Origin: Actinomyces sp. zg-332 | Lineage (GTDB): Bacteria; Actinomycetota; Actinomycetes; Actinomycetales; Actinomycetaceae | Length of the DNA: 64,000 nucleotides | Reading direction: 5' to 3' | Assembly: GCF_011751945.2 (NCBI RefSeq) | Contig: NZ_CP064951.1 | Span: forward strand, 992,001-1,056,000 | Shown here: in pieces, positions 36,287 to 44,604 of the stretch | Layout: each line of letters opens with the position of its first letter | Position numbering within the stretch: the stretch's first letter is position 1 | Notes under the pieces: generated by a model | Told to the model about the DNA's origin: nothing | The model's input: the letters and a program-made list of their open reading frames with translations, nothing else | Databases searched by the model: none | Position numbers and translations under genes: made by a program

Positions 36287-37997
36287 TTAAACACTTTTTC
36301 ATAGATTTGATATTAGCATCCATCATTTGAATATAATTAGTTATATTATCCGTAAAAGTATCTGACCATATCGAACATACTTTAACTCCTTGTTCATCAG
36401 CAATTTGCTTCAAAACAGAAGATTTAGCGATAATATTTGGCTCTAAAAATACAGCTTTAACTTTCAAATTATGAATAGTTTCTGTAAGTTTTTTACGTTC
36501 AGCAACTGAAGGCTGAGTTGATGGATTAGGCGTTACAAAACCAGCCACTTTAACGCCGTAAGCTTTAGCAAAATATCCGAAAGAATCATGAGTTGTGACA
36601 AGTTGTCGATTTTCAATAGGTATTTGCTTGACTTCTTCTAGCAAACGGTGATGTAACTTATCTAATTTTTCCTTATATTCTGTGGCATTCTTATCATAAT
36701 TATTTTTATTTTTAGGATCTATCTCTGAAAGCTTTTCAGCAATCACATCTACATAGTATTTAACATTTTCAGCATTCAACCACAAATGTGGATCCAATTC
36801 ACCGTGAACATGCTTTCCTAGAACTGCCTGAGGTAACAAATATATACTTTCACCAGCTTTACCTAAGAATTTGTATTCAATCTCACTAGGAACTTGTGAA
36901 ATTGCTTTATTAGGAACCTCAATAATTACATCTTTAGCATCATAGTCTTGATGTAAATGTGCGTGTTCGCTGTCTTGTCCATGTACATGAGAATCTTCAT
37001 CATCGTGTCCGTGTTCATCATGATTATGTTCATCACCATTGGTGTTTACATCATGGTCGTGTTCATGCTCATGTTCATGGTTACTTTCATTGTGATTCGT
37101 CTGCGAGTCTTTCCCCTGTTCTTCTTCAACGTGAGAATGAGCCTGATCACCTTCTGCAACTGCTGCACTAAACTTTAACTTTTTATCTTTCAAATCTACA
37201 GTTATATCAGCATGATTTTTATCAAATACTTTTTTGCCTGGGAATTTCTTATGAGCATCTACTCCAACTGCAAAAGTAAAAGTAGATTCTTTAACATCCG
37301 TTACTTTATTAGTTTTGTTATCTTTATGCTTTGCAACAAAAGTAGCCTTATAAATACCTGGTTTAGTAAAAGCCCATGACATATGTGTGTGTGCATCTAT
37401 CGGCAATACAGCCTTAGTGCGACTATCTTTATTCGTTGAATCAAAGTAAATATTTGGTTCACCAAATGACTCTGTCAAATATCCAAACATTTTGCCAGGA
37501 CCTACAAGTTTTTTGAGACTAATCTCTACTTGTTGACTTCTAGTATCAGTATCTTTTTTACCTTCACCTTCAACTCTAAGCCCTAACCAAATTGTATCTA
37601 AAGCCCTATTTTCAACTAAGTTAATAGTCTTTATTCCTTTAGGTATAGCACTTTCTGCTAATGCAATATTTTGAACTTTTTTAGGCAAATTTGCATCTAG
37701 CATTTTGATAACCGCTTGTTCTTCTAGAGTCAGGTAGTTACTAAAAGCTATATCAGCATTAGCTACATCTCGTGTCTGCCTAAAAGTTGGTTCATATGAG
37801 TGTGGGTCTGCCCCATTAGGTACAAGAGCAGTAACATTTGCTTTATCCCTAGTAACGTTTTTTACGATATCAGCAATAATTGGTGTTGTAGCAACAACAT
37901 TTACTTTATCACTTTGATGTGATGTGGACGCACTTGCGCATCCGGATAGAAAAACACATAGAGCTGCAACACTAACTATAGTATTTTTAATTCTCAC
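36282..37997 (-). CDS. anchored repeat-type metal ABC transporter, substrate-binding lipoprotein
   Basis: A 571-residue lipoprotein (lipobox LSGCAS, Cys20) of the ZnuA class with an inserted domain (TIGR03772-like). The first 130 residues and the last 250 form the metal-binding ZnuA fold: PIIADIVKNVTRDKANVTALVPNGADPHSYEPT with His ligand, LDPHLWLNAENV, and VTTHDSFGYFAKAYGVKV. Between them is a choice-of-anchor M module (about 130-250, core AHTHMSWAFTKPGIY) and a long His/Asp/Glu-rich loop (about 275-350, such as HEHEHEHDHD). Such His-rich loops collect zinc. The insertion of the surface module inside the binding protein is the hallmark of this cluster. Confidence 0.92.
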   Translation of the reverse strand: MRIKNTIVSVAALCVFLSGCASASTSHQSDKVNVVATTPIIADIVKNVTRDKANVTALVPNGADPHSYEPTFRQTRDVANADIAFSNYLTLEEQAVIKMLDANLPKKVQNIALAESAIPKGIKTINLVENRALDTIWLGLRVEGEGKKDTDTRSQQVEISLKKLVGPGKMFGYLTESFGEPNIYFDSTNKDSRTKAVLPIDAHTHMSWAFTKPGIYKATFVAKHKDNKTNKVTDVKESTFTFAVGVDAHKKFPGKKVFDKNHADITVDLKDKKLKFSAAVAEGDQAHSHVEEEQGKDSQTNHNESNHEHEHEHDHDVNTNGDEHNHDEHGHDDEDSHVHGQDSEHAHLHQDYDAKDVIIEVPNKAISQVPSEIEYKFLGKAGESIYLLPQAVLGKHVHGELDPHLWLNAENVKYYVDVIAEKLSEIDPKNKNNYDKNATEYKEKLDKLHHRLLEEVKQIPIENRQLVTTHDSFGYFAKAYGVKVAGFVTPNPSTQPSVAERKKLTETIHNLKVKAVFLEPNIIAKSSVLKQIADEQGVKVCSIWSDTFTDNITNYIQMMDANIKSMKKCLK

Positions 37998-39663
37998 TCT
38001 TCGTCCTAAAACTATAGATTATGATTCCTGATGAAATAAGCAAAGCTAAAATCCCAACACCTGCTAGTGCATAGTAAATAGAATTTGATGACTGCTCACT
38101 AGTATATTCCTTGCCAGAAGCATTGAATTTAACTGCTTTTGCCTTTTTAGAAACTTCTTTTTCTTCTTTTTTATCTTTATCAGTTTTAGATGCTACTTTT
38201 CCATAAGATTGTGGCAAAGATGCAGAACATTCATTACCATTTTCATCTCGTCCAACTAACTCATTCCAAGCAACATTTGTTCTAGCAACTGTAGTCTGTG
38301 TGATAATTACTGAATATTGACCTGGTGCTGAGAAAAACCAGTTAGGGTGTGTATGAGAGTTTGCTGGTACTGTCCAAGATGATCCGCCACCAGCTCCTAG
38401 TAGCACTCTTCCTGATTGTCCGAAACTAGAACCTTCTACTAAGGCTACTCTTCCAGGACCTACATAATTCATCTGGAAGGTAACATTTCCTGTCGTGTTC
38501 TGTAGTAGTCCTGGATGTTGAGTATTTATACCTACCCAAGGAACTGATGCTTTTTGAGTCTGATCAATCATCCAAGCAGTTGCGCCTTTTTCACCAATAC
38601 TTGATAAACCAGCAGGTAAGGAAACTCTTGCAGCATCAGACAATGCAAATGTTCTAGAAGATGGATTTACCCATAAACCCTGATTATCGTCTTTTAGTAC
38701 ACCAGTGTATTCACCGTTTATTACTGCAGATCCTAAGTCAAAGTGTCCACTTGTAATTCCAGCGCTACTTCCAACATTAAACAATACTGTACTCGTGGTC
38801 TTAATTTTATCACCTGGTTTTGCTTGCCTGCGCTCTAGAACTGGTTTACAAGTTTTTCCAACAGGTTTATTCGAGTTTTCTTGTATTTTATTAGCTACAT
38901 TTGGACTAACACAGTAGTAGTTACCATCGTTAGCTAGTTTTTTCTCATAACCTTTCCTACAATCTGCTTTGGGAGCTTCTACAGGTGGTTTTGACTGATT
39001 TTTTGAGTCTACATCTATCCTGTAAGTTGCACTTCCAACATTGTAGTCTTTGCCATCTTTAGTAGATACTACATTTACTTTGAAAGTATATCTTCCTGCT
39101 TTAGTAAAAGTCCAAGTTACGTGTTTGTGTGTTGGAAATGGTTCTACGATTTGAGAACCATTTACTACTTCAATTCCTCCACCTGATAAGACAGGAGAAA
39201 CTGGATTATTTACAGTAGATTGATACATATAAACTTTGCCAGGACCTTGTACACTCTCAAAAGTAAATTTAGTAGACTGATATCCAATTTTAGCTACAGC
39301 TAGCGTATCCCATCCTGGCCATAGGATATCAGGATTATTACCTGATTGTGATAACACATATGCACTCGGTGCGCCTGGAAAATGTGCAGGTATCTGGGTG
39401 TAATAAGCTTTATCTGTAACTTCTAGCACTGTAGTATTAGGATCGCGTAAAACTTTTCTTCCCGTAATATCTTCTGATAAAAATAATTTTGGTTTTCCGT
39501 TAACTGGCTCTAGATGAAATAAATCGACATGATTACCACCTTTTGCTCCAATAATCACATCTTCAGCATAGGTAGGTGTAATACTACCAGCACTGACCAA
39601 CAAGAAAATCAAAAATAGTGTTATAGCTTTTACCCGATTGGATTTTCCAAATTTTGTTACCAC
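37987..39663 (-). CDS. surface protein with two choice-of-anchor M domains
   Basis: A 558-residue secreted, membrane-anchored protein (TIGR03773-like, ABC transporter-associated repeat protein). The signal peptide is residues 1-33 (cut near TYAED) and the C-terminal helix is YALAGVGILALLISSGIIIY with a short basic tail. Two choice-of-anchor M modules have the cores THKHVTWTFTKAGRY (about residue 180) and SHTHPNWFFSAPGQY (about 420), separated by a cysteine-containing linker (CRKGYEKKL, YYCVSPN, CKPVLERRQ). It is the first gene of the metal cluster, begins with a GTG and AAGG site, and overlaps the binding-protein gene by 11 bp. Confidence 0.9.
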   Translation of the reverse strand: MVTKFGKSNRVKAITLFLIFLLVSAGSITPTYAEDVIIGAKGGNHVDLFHLEPVNGKPKLFLSEDITGRKVLRDPNTTVLEVTDKAYYTQIPAHFPGAPSAYVLSQSGNNPDILWPGWDTLAVAKIGYQSTKFTFESVQGPGKVYMYQSTVNNPVSPVLSGGGIEVVNGSQIVEPFPTHKHVTWTFTKAGRYTFKVNVVSTKDGKDYNVGSATYRIDVDSKNQSKPPVEAPKADCRKGYEKKLANDGNYYCVSPNVANKIQENSNKPVGKTCKPVLERRQAKPGDKIKTTSTVLFNVGSSAGITSGHFDLGSAVINGEYTGVLKDDNQGLWVNPSSRTFALSDAARVSLPAGLSSIGEKGATAWMIDQTQKASVPWVGINTQHPGLLQNTTGNVTFQMNYVGPGRVALVEGSSFGQSGRVLLGAGGGSSWTVPANSHTHPNWFFSAPGQYSVIITQTTVARTNVAWNELVGRDENGNECSASLPQSYGKVASKTDKDKKEEKEVSKKAKAVKFNASGKEYTSEQSSNSIYYALAGVGILALLISSGIIIYSFRTKSEN

Positions 39664-39682
39664 TTCAAACCTTACTAATAAC

Positions 39683-39717
39683 GATTATCAATAAGAATAG
39701 TTTACTTATTGATAATC
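39683..39717 (-). promoter_or_regulatory. Fur/Zur-type operator upstream of the metal-transport cluster
   Basis: GATTATCAATAAG (39683-39695) and CTTATTGATAATC (39705-39717) form a perfect 13-bp inverted repeat with a 9-bp spacer, 20 bp upstream of the first gene. The half TGATAATCATTTTC on its right side (39710-39723) resembles Fur-family boxes. With the zinc-type transporter downstream, control by Zur is the most likely reading; no regulator gene is present in the window. Confidence 0.75.
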
Positions 39718-39827
39718 ATTTTCGCAAGAGGTAAAACACTCTATACTAAAACAAAAGTAAGAATCACATAAAGTATTAAAAACGGCTACAATAAACATTA
39801 ATAAACAAACGTAATAAGGAATAAAAA

Positions 39828-41513
39828 ATGACTAAAGCACCTAAAAACACAAAGCTAGACCAAATAGCTGAAGAATACGTTGACAATATAGCAAAGAATA
39901 ACCCTATTGAAGCAACATACTTAGGTATAAAAGGTTATGACCACTTGTGGCCAGATTTTAGTCCTAGCGGTTTAGAAAAAACAAATAAATTACATTTATA
40001 TACACTTGAAAAAGCAAAAAATGTAGAGTTAGAAAATGTAACAGACGAAATAACTCTAAAAGCAATGGAAGAGAGAATTTCCCTATACAACAAACTTTAT
40101 GTCACTGGAGAACAACATAGATCACTAAATAACATTGAGTCACCTCTTCAAGCAATAAGAGACATATTTGACTTGCAGTCTCAAGAAACACAAGAAGACT
40201 TTGAAAAAATCCTTACACGTTTACAAAACATAGACCAACCACTACAAGGATATATTGAAAGCTTACAATACGCTAAAAACAAAGAACACGTTAGCGCTAA
40301 ACGCCAAATAGAAGCTGTATGTAAGCAAATAGACAATCTAGCGTCTTCATCTTCCTCATTAGATTTACTTGAACAAACTTATTCAAAATTGCAAAACTGC
40401 GATTCTTCTTTCCAAAGCACACTTAAAGAAGCTATCCAAAACGCTAAATGTGAATTTAATAAGCTAAAAACTTATATGCAAGAAGAACTTATACCCCTCG
40501 CTCCGCAAGAGGACGCTGTCGGCTTAGAAAGATATAAACTACTATCTCAATATCATGTTGGTGCAGTTGTAGATCTTGATGAAACGTACGAGTGGGGACA
40601 AGAAGAACTAAATAATATAGATAAGCAGCAAAAAGAAATCGCCAAAGAACTCTACGGCGATAACGTCAGCGTAATGCAAGCACTAAACAACTTAAACAAT
40701 GAGCCACGCTATATTTTACACGGCACAAAAGCATTACAAGAATGGATGCAAAAGACTGCTGATGAAGCTATACAAAAGCTAAAAGGAACTCACTTTGATA
40801 TAGATCCGCGTATAGAGACCATTGAATGTTGCATTGCACCAAGCTCATCAGGTGGAATTTACTACACAGGACCATCAGAAGACTTCACCAGACCAGGACG
40901 TATGTGGTGGTCAGTTCCACAGGGAGAAGACAAATTTGTTACATGGCAAGAAAAAACAACTGTCTACCACGAAGGAGTACCTGGGCATCATCTACAAGTT
41001 GGTCAAACTATATGTCTAACAGAACAGCTAAACCGTTGGCGTCGACTAGCCTGCTGGATTAGCGGACACGGCGAAGGATGGGCATTATATTCCGAACAGC
41101 TCATGGATGAACTAGGATACTTAAACGATCCTGGTGAAAGAATGGGAATGTTAGATGCGCAACGACTACGTGCAAGTCGTGTAGTGCTTGATATTGGCGT
41201 ACATTTGAAGAAAAAAGCTCCAAGCCAGTATGGTGATAAACTTTGGGATAGTAATATTGCATGGCAGTTTTTGAAAGATAATGTTGCAATGAACGAAACT
41301 TTCTTACACTTTGAATGGGAACGTTACCTTGGCTGGGCTGGACAAGCGCCTTCTTACAAGATAGGTCAACGCCTATGGCTACAAGCACGTGAGGAATATT
41401 TGCGTACAGCAAGCGGTAAAGGAATGGAGCCAACTATGAAAGCTTTCCATAAAAAAGCACTAAATATTGGTTCTCTAAGCCTAGACATCATGAAAGAAGC
41501 ACTACAGAAATAA
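39828..41513 (+). CDS. DUF885 putative metallopeptidase
   Basis: A 561-residue soluble protein of the DUF885 family, related to gluzincin peptidases. The zinc motif is VYHEGVPGHHLQVG (about residue 379), where HE-x-x-x-H is a known variant of HExxH in this family, and a downstream Glu is in SGHGEGWALYSEQLMDELGYL (about 413-433). The first 330 residues are helical. It has no signal peptide, so it is cytoplasmic. AAGGAATAAAA precedes the ATG. It lies divergent from the metal cluster with 160 bp between. Substrates are unknown; peptide turnover is likely. Confidence 0.9.
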   Translation: MTKAPKNTKLDQIAEEYVDNIAKNNPIEATYLGIKGYDHLWPDFSPSGLEKTNKLHLYTLEKAKNVELENVTDEITLKAMEERISLYNKLYVTGEQHRSLNNIESPLQAIRDIFDLQSQETQEDFEKILTRLQNIDQPLQGYIESLQYAKNKEHVSAKRQIEAVCKQIDNLASSSSSLDLLEQTYSKLQNCDSSFQSTLKEAIQNAKCEFNKLKTYMQEELIPLAPQEDAVGLERYKLLSQYHVGAVVDLDETYEWGQEELNNIDKQQKEIAKELYGDNVSVMQALNNLNNEPRYILHGTKALQEWMQKTADEAIQKLKGTHFDIDPRIETIECCIAPSSSGGIYYTGPSEDFTRPGRMWWSVPQGEDKFVTWQEKTTVYHEGVPGHHLQVGQTICLTEQLNRWRRLACWISGHGEGWALYSEQLMDELGYLNDPGERMGMLDAQRLRASRVVLDIGVHLKKKAPSQYGDKLWDSNIAWQFLKDNVAMNETFLHFEWERYLGWAGQAPSYKIGQRLWLQAREEYLRTASGKGMEPTMKAFHKKALNIGSLSLDIMKEALQK

Positions 41514-41627
41514 AGTAATGGGGATAGAACTTACACTATCCCCTTCATATATGAACTTATAAGCTAGTTAGCAAATTCGTGCTACTGCAACGTCTATCTC
41601 AAACATAAATAACGCTAAAGGTAAAGA

Positions 41628-42383
41628 ATGGATTACAAATTAATTCTCGCTTCAGCTTCAACCTCTAGGTTGAAAGTACTAAAATCAGCTGGAATAACTG
41701 CAAAAGTTTTGGTAAGCAACACTGACGAAGAAAAAATACTATCCAGCATGCATACAGAAAAATTTTCACCTAAACTACAAGTTAGCACTCTGGCTCTGGC
41801 AAAAGCTCTTTCAATTGTAAAAGATATTTGCATAAATACTCGTGAAAAAACTACTTCTGAATATACTCATCATAAAGAGTTAGCACTAGTTGCTTGCGAC
41901 TCTATGCTCGAGTTTAACAACAAAATGCTAGGTAAACCAAAAGATAAGACAATAGCTATCCAAAGAGCAAAACAGATGAGAGGCAAAACAACAACTCTGC
42001 ATACAGGTCACGCATTGGTAAAGTTAGAACGAGAAATTTTATTAAATATGGATTTAGATACTTTATCTTTACCTAGTATTAGTAGTGAAACTGACGTACA
42101 AAACTTTTTAGAAACTCTTCCTTTAAAAATCGCTTTAAATTGCGACAGCACTAAAGTTACTTTTGCAATTACAAAAGATAAAGAAATCGAAAAGTACGTT
42201 GAAACAGGAGAACCTTTATATGTTGCTGGAGGTTTCACAATCGATGGTTATGGCAGTGCATTTATTGAGAGAATAGATGGAGATTACAATAACGTAATAG
42301 GTATAAGTCCTAGGGTTATAAGAAATTTATCAGCTGAGCTAGACATAGAGTATACTTCACTATGGGATGATATTCATAAGTAA
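41628..42383 (+). CDS. maf: Maf-family nucleotide pyrophosphatase
   Basis: A 251-residue house-cleaning NTP pyrophosphatase that hydrolyses dTTP/UTP or modified nucleotides. LILASASTSRLKVLKSAG (residues 5-22) is the family opening; CDSMLEFNNKMLGKPKDK (about 90-107) has the catalytic Asp and GKP; MRGKTTTLHTGHALV (about 119-133) and GYGSAFIERIDGDYNNVIG (about 205-223) are conserved. It is longer than E. coli Maf (about 195), with added residues near 30-90 and 140-175. GGTAAAGA precedes the ATG. Confidence 0.93.
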   Translation: MDYKLILASASTSRLKVLKSAGITAKVLVSNTDEEKILSSMHTEKFSPKLQVSTLALAKALSIVKDICINTREKTTSEYTHHKELALVACDSMLEFNNKMLGKPKDKTIAIQRAKQMRGKTTTLHTGHALVKLEREILLNMDLDTLSLPSISSETDVQNFLETLPLKIALNCDSTKVTFAITKDKEIEKYVETGEPLYVAGGFTIDGYGSAFIERIDGDYNNVIGISPRVIRNLSAELDIEYTSLWDDIHK

Positions 42384-42818
42384 CTTTATTTTTAGATAGT
42401 TTTATAAATAGGAATTAGATATCTTTATACAAGATTTAAATATTAACTACGTACAATAGAGCGTTTGCAATGTTACTAGTATAACGTTAACAGCACTATC
42501 TATATACATTTATAGCTACCAAACTACCATACTACTTATTAAGTTATAGTAACGAAAATACTATTTCTATTTAGGTACAAATATAATAAATCACAGTAAG
42601 AATAATATTTCTTATAAAATAATTACAATATTCCTAGTTTATAACTATTGTTATGCAATATCATAAAGATTACACATAAAGTCTTCAATGTATATAAAGA
42701 AAATAATATTTGTATAACTTTTGTCAAAATACTTTTTTAAATTTAAACAACTTCTATTAACTAGTTATAAACTCATTGAAAAGCTATTTCACATATCTAT
42801 AGAGTCTATAGGAACAAT
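42384..42818. other. long AT-rich intergenic region
   Basis: About 435 bp between the maf and DUF4097-like genes. I find no open frame, tRNA-like fold or clear terminator. It is one of the most AT-rich stretches in the window and should include the promoter for the following gene. Confidence 0.4.
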
Positions 42819-43412
42819 ATGAAAGAATCATTTATAAAAACAATAAATGTAAGAGTAATTTTAAAAAGTGGAGAAAAGTTTTCAATTCAGTATAACAAGT
42901 GTGACAATAAAGCTTTCAAAGTAAGTATTACAGATCAAAATATAAAAATTACACAAATAAATAACAATCCTCAATCTTTTTATTTTAATTTACTAGGTAT
43001 ACCACAAATTACTGTAACACTACCTAAAAATACTGATTTAATTGATGTTAAGGCTCAATACAAAGAAGTTATATTAAAAGATTTAAAATGTAATTCCTTA
43101 TATGTAAATATGCATAATGGCAAAGTACAAGCACAAAATATAAAAGCAGAAAATATCCTTTTACAAACTACTAACGGCGTAGCTTTAGCCAGAAATATAA
43201 GTGTTTCCAATTTGTGTCATTTAAATACTAAAAATGGAATTAGTGTATTAGAAACTTTCTTACGCAGTAAAGACGGATATGAAGTTAATTGTATAAATGG
43301 CAAAATATATGCACATGGACATTACAGAGACAGTATTTATTCAAAAAATGGTGTCCCAACTTATATCGTACATTGTGAAAAAGGAAAAGCTATACTAAAA
43401 GAAACCCGATAG
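42819..43412 (+). CDS. DUF4097-like beta-strand repeat protein
   Basis: A 197-residue protein built from short strands with repeated N-G turns: LYVNMHNGKVQAQNIKAENI, LLQTTNGVALARNISVSNL, HLNTKNGISVL, VNCINGKIYAHG and IYSKNGVPTYIV. This pattern is that of the DUF4097 / adhesin-like right-handed beta-solenoid proteins. There is no signal peptide or membrane segment, so it seems to be cytoplasmic, unlike many of its relatives. An AGGAACA site precedes the ATG. No neighbour suggests its job. Confidence 0.7.
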   Translation: MKESFIKTINVRVILKSGEKFSIQYNKCDNKAFKVSITDQNIKITQINNNPQSFYFNLLGIPQITVTLPKNTDLIDVKAQYKEVILKDLKCNSLYVNMHNGKVQAQNIKAENILLQTTNGVALARNISVSNLCHLNTKNGISVLETFLRSKDGYEVNCINGKIYAHGHYRDSIYSKNGVPTYIVHCEKGKAILKETR

Positions 43413-43664
43413 ATTAGGTATTAATAATTTGCATTATAAGAGTTTAAGACAAGTACTATAGGTAAAAAATATTACAGAAATATAAAAATACTTTATACAA
43501 CAAAAGAAGTCACAATAAGTATATTCTTTACTTTCGATATAAATAGCTTATTCCACTGTATTATTTACCCAGTAAGTATAATTTTAAAATAACTAAGTCA
43601 CTTTATAAAATACACTATTGACTAAGTAATTATTATGCTCGTTTAATAGTATCTTTTTATAAAT

Positions 43665-44009
43665 TTATAGTCCATGTTCAGCTCTATACTCTTCATTTTG
43701 AGGAGGCAGCTTAGCTATCATTTCATCATCAAAATCATAAGCACCTACGCTTGATGCCCCACCTGGAGAGCCGATTTCTTTAAAGAAATCAGTGTTAGCC
43801 CTATAGTAATCAGCCCATTCTTCAGGCAAATCGTCTTCATAAAAAATTGCTTCTGTAGGACATACAGGCTCGCACGCACCACAGTCAACGCATTCCTCTG
43901 GGTGTATATATAAAGTACGTTCCCCTTCATAAATACAGTCAACTGGACACTCATCTACGCATGCACGATCTTTTACATCTACACATGGTTGAGCAATAAC
44001 GTATGTCAT
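43665..44009 (-). CDS. fdxA: ferredoxin, 3Fe-4S/4Fe-4S type
   Basis: A 114-residue 7Fe ferredoxin of the actinobacterial FdxA type. The N-terminal cluster region is [21 protein letters not shown] and the second is [16 protein letters not shown]. The spacing of the first block (C-x7-C-x3-C-x3-C) fits a 3Fe-4S site plus one ligand of the second. The C-terminal tail [16 protein letters not shown] is usual for the family. It carries electrons to P450s or oxidoreductases in the cytoplasm. GGGAAGTAG precedes the ATG. It is divergent from a small SH3-like gene, with 40 bp between. Confidence 0.95.
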   Translation of the reverse strand: MTYVIAQPCVDVKDRACVDECPVDCIYEGERTLYIHPEECVDCGACEPVCPTEAIFYEDDLPEEWADYYRANTDFFKEIGSPGGASSVGAYDFDDEMIAKLPPQNEEYRAEHGL

Positions 44010-44049
44010 CTACTTCCCTTTTCTATATACTATTTGTTAATCTTTTCGT

Positions 44050-44304
44050 ATGAATAGTTTAAACCCAAATGAAAAAGAATCAAACACTAATTTACCATGG
44101 ATGTCTTGGGAAATAGGAGATCGTGTTGTATTACGTAGAAGAGAAGCTGATGGATTTTATGATGCTTTAGGCTATTTGATAGAAAAATCTCCTCACTATG
44201 TAGTGATAGAAACTAGAAAAGGTAAAGTAAGAGTTCCATCAGAAAAAATGGTAACTGGCAAAAAAGTTCCACCTCCACCTATAGTAAAACCTAAAGATAA
44301 ATAA
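44050..44304 (+). CDS. stand-alone SH3-like protein (DUF6725-like; N-terminal domain of Rv0428c-type GNAT proteins)
   Basis: An 84-residue protein. IGDRVVLRRREADGFYDALGYLIEKSPHYVVIETRKGKVRVPSEKM describes a small beta barrel, and the end VTGKKVPPPPIVKPK has the K-[KR]-V-P-P-P motif. In other actinobacteria this sequence precedes a GNAT acetyltransferase domain next to fdxA; here it is alone, and no acetyltransferase follows. I do not know its function. No Shine-Dalgarno is visible; TAATCT (44038-44043) ends 6 nt before the ATG, so it is probably leaderless. Confidence 0.78.
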   Translation: MNSLNPNEKESNTNLPWMSWEIGDRVVLRRREADGFYDALGYLIEKSPHYVVIETRKGKVRVPSEKMVTGKKVPPPPIVKPKDK

Positions 44305-44604
44305 AGAATTACGTAAGACGGTTGTTTTCTTATTTAGCTATATCTTATAGAAACCTATTTACTAGTATTTAACTTGTAGAAGTAAATAAATTTTTTAGTT
44401 ATCTCTTGTGTAAAAAGAGCAGTCATAGTTTCAGCATAGTAGAGAAAACTTATCCTCTAATCTTGTGTCTTATAAACTAGGTTATAAACAGCACAAATAA
44501 GCTTAGATACTTACTCGCAGAATTTTGAAACAAATTGTCCTCATATACGTAGTACCTTGGTAAGTTAAAGGCATACTTCAAAAGCTAGCGCTAATAAAAC
44601 AAAG
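44305..44604. other. intergenic region between convergent small SH3-like and VanW genes
   Basis: About 300 bp without a supported gene. Near 44583-44612 a weak stem between the repeated CTAGC/GCTAG words overlaps the VanW stop codon and may be a terminator for the minus strand. Nothing else is evident. Confidence 0.4.

Noticed and set aside
36957-37178. Open frames antisense to the His-rich region of the binding protein
   Set aside because: They are shadows of the CAT/CAC histidine codons on the other strand.
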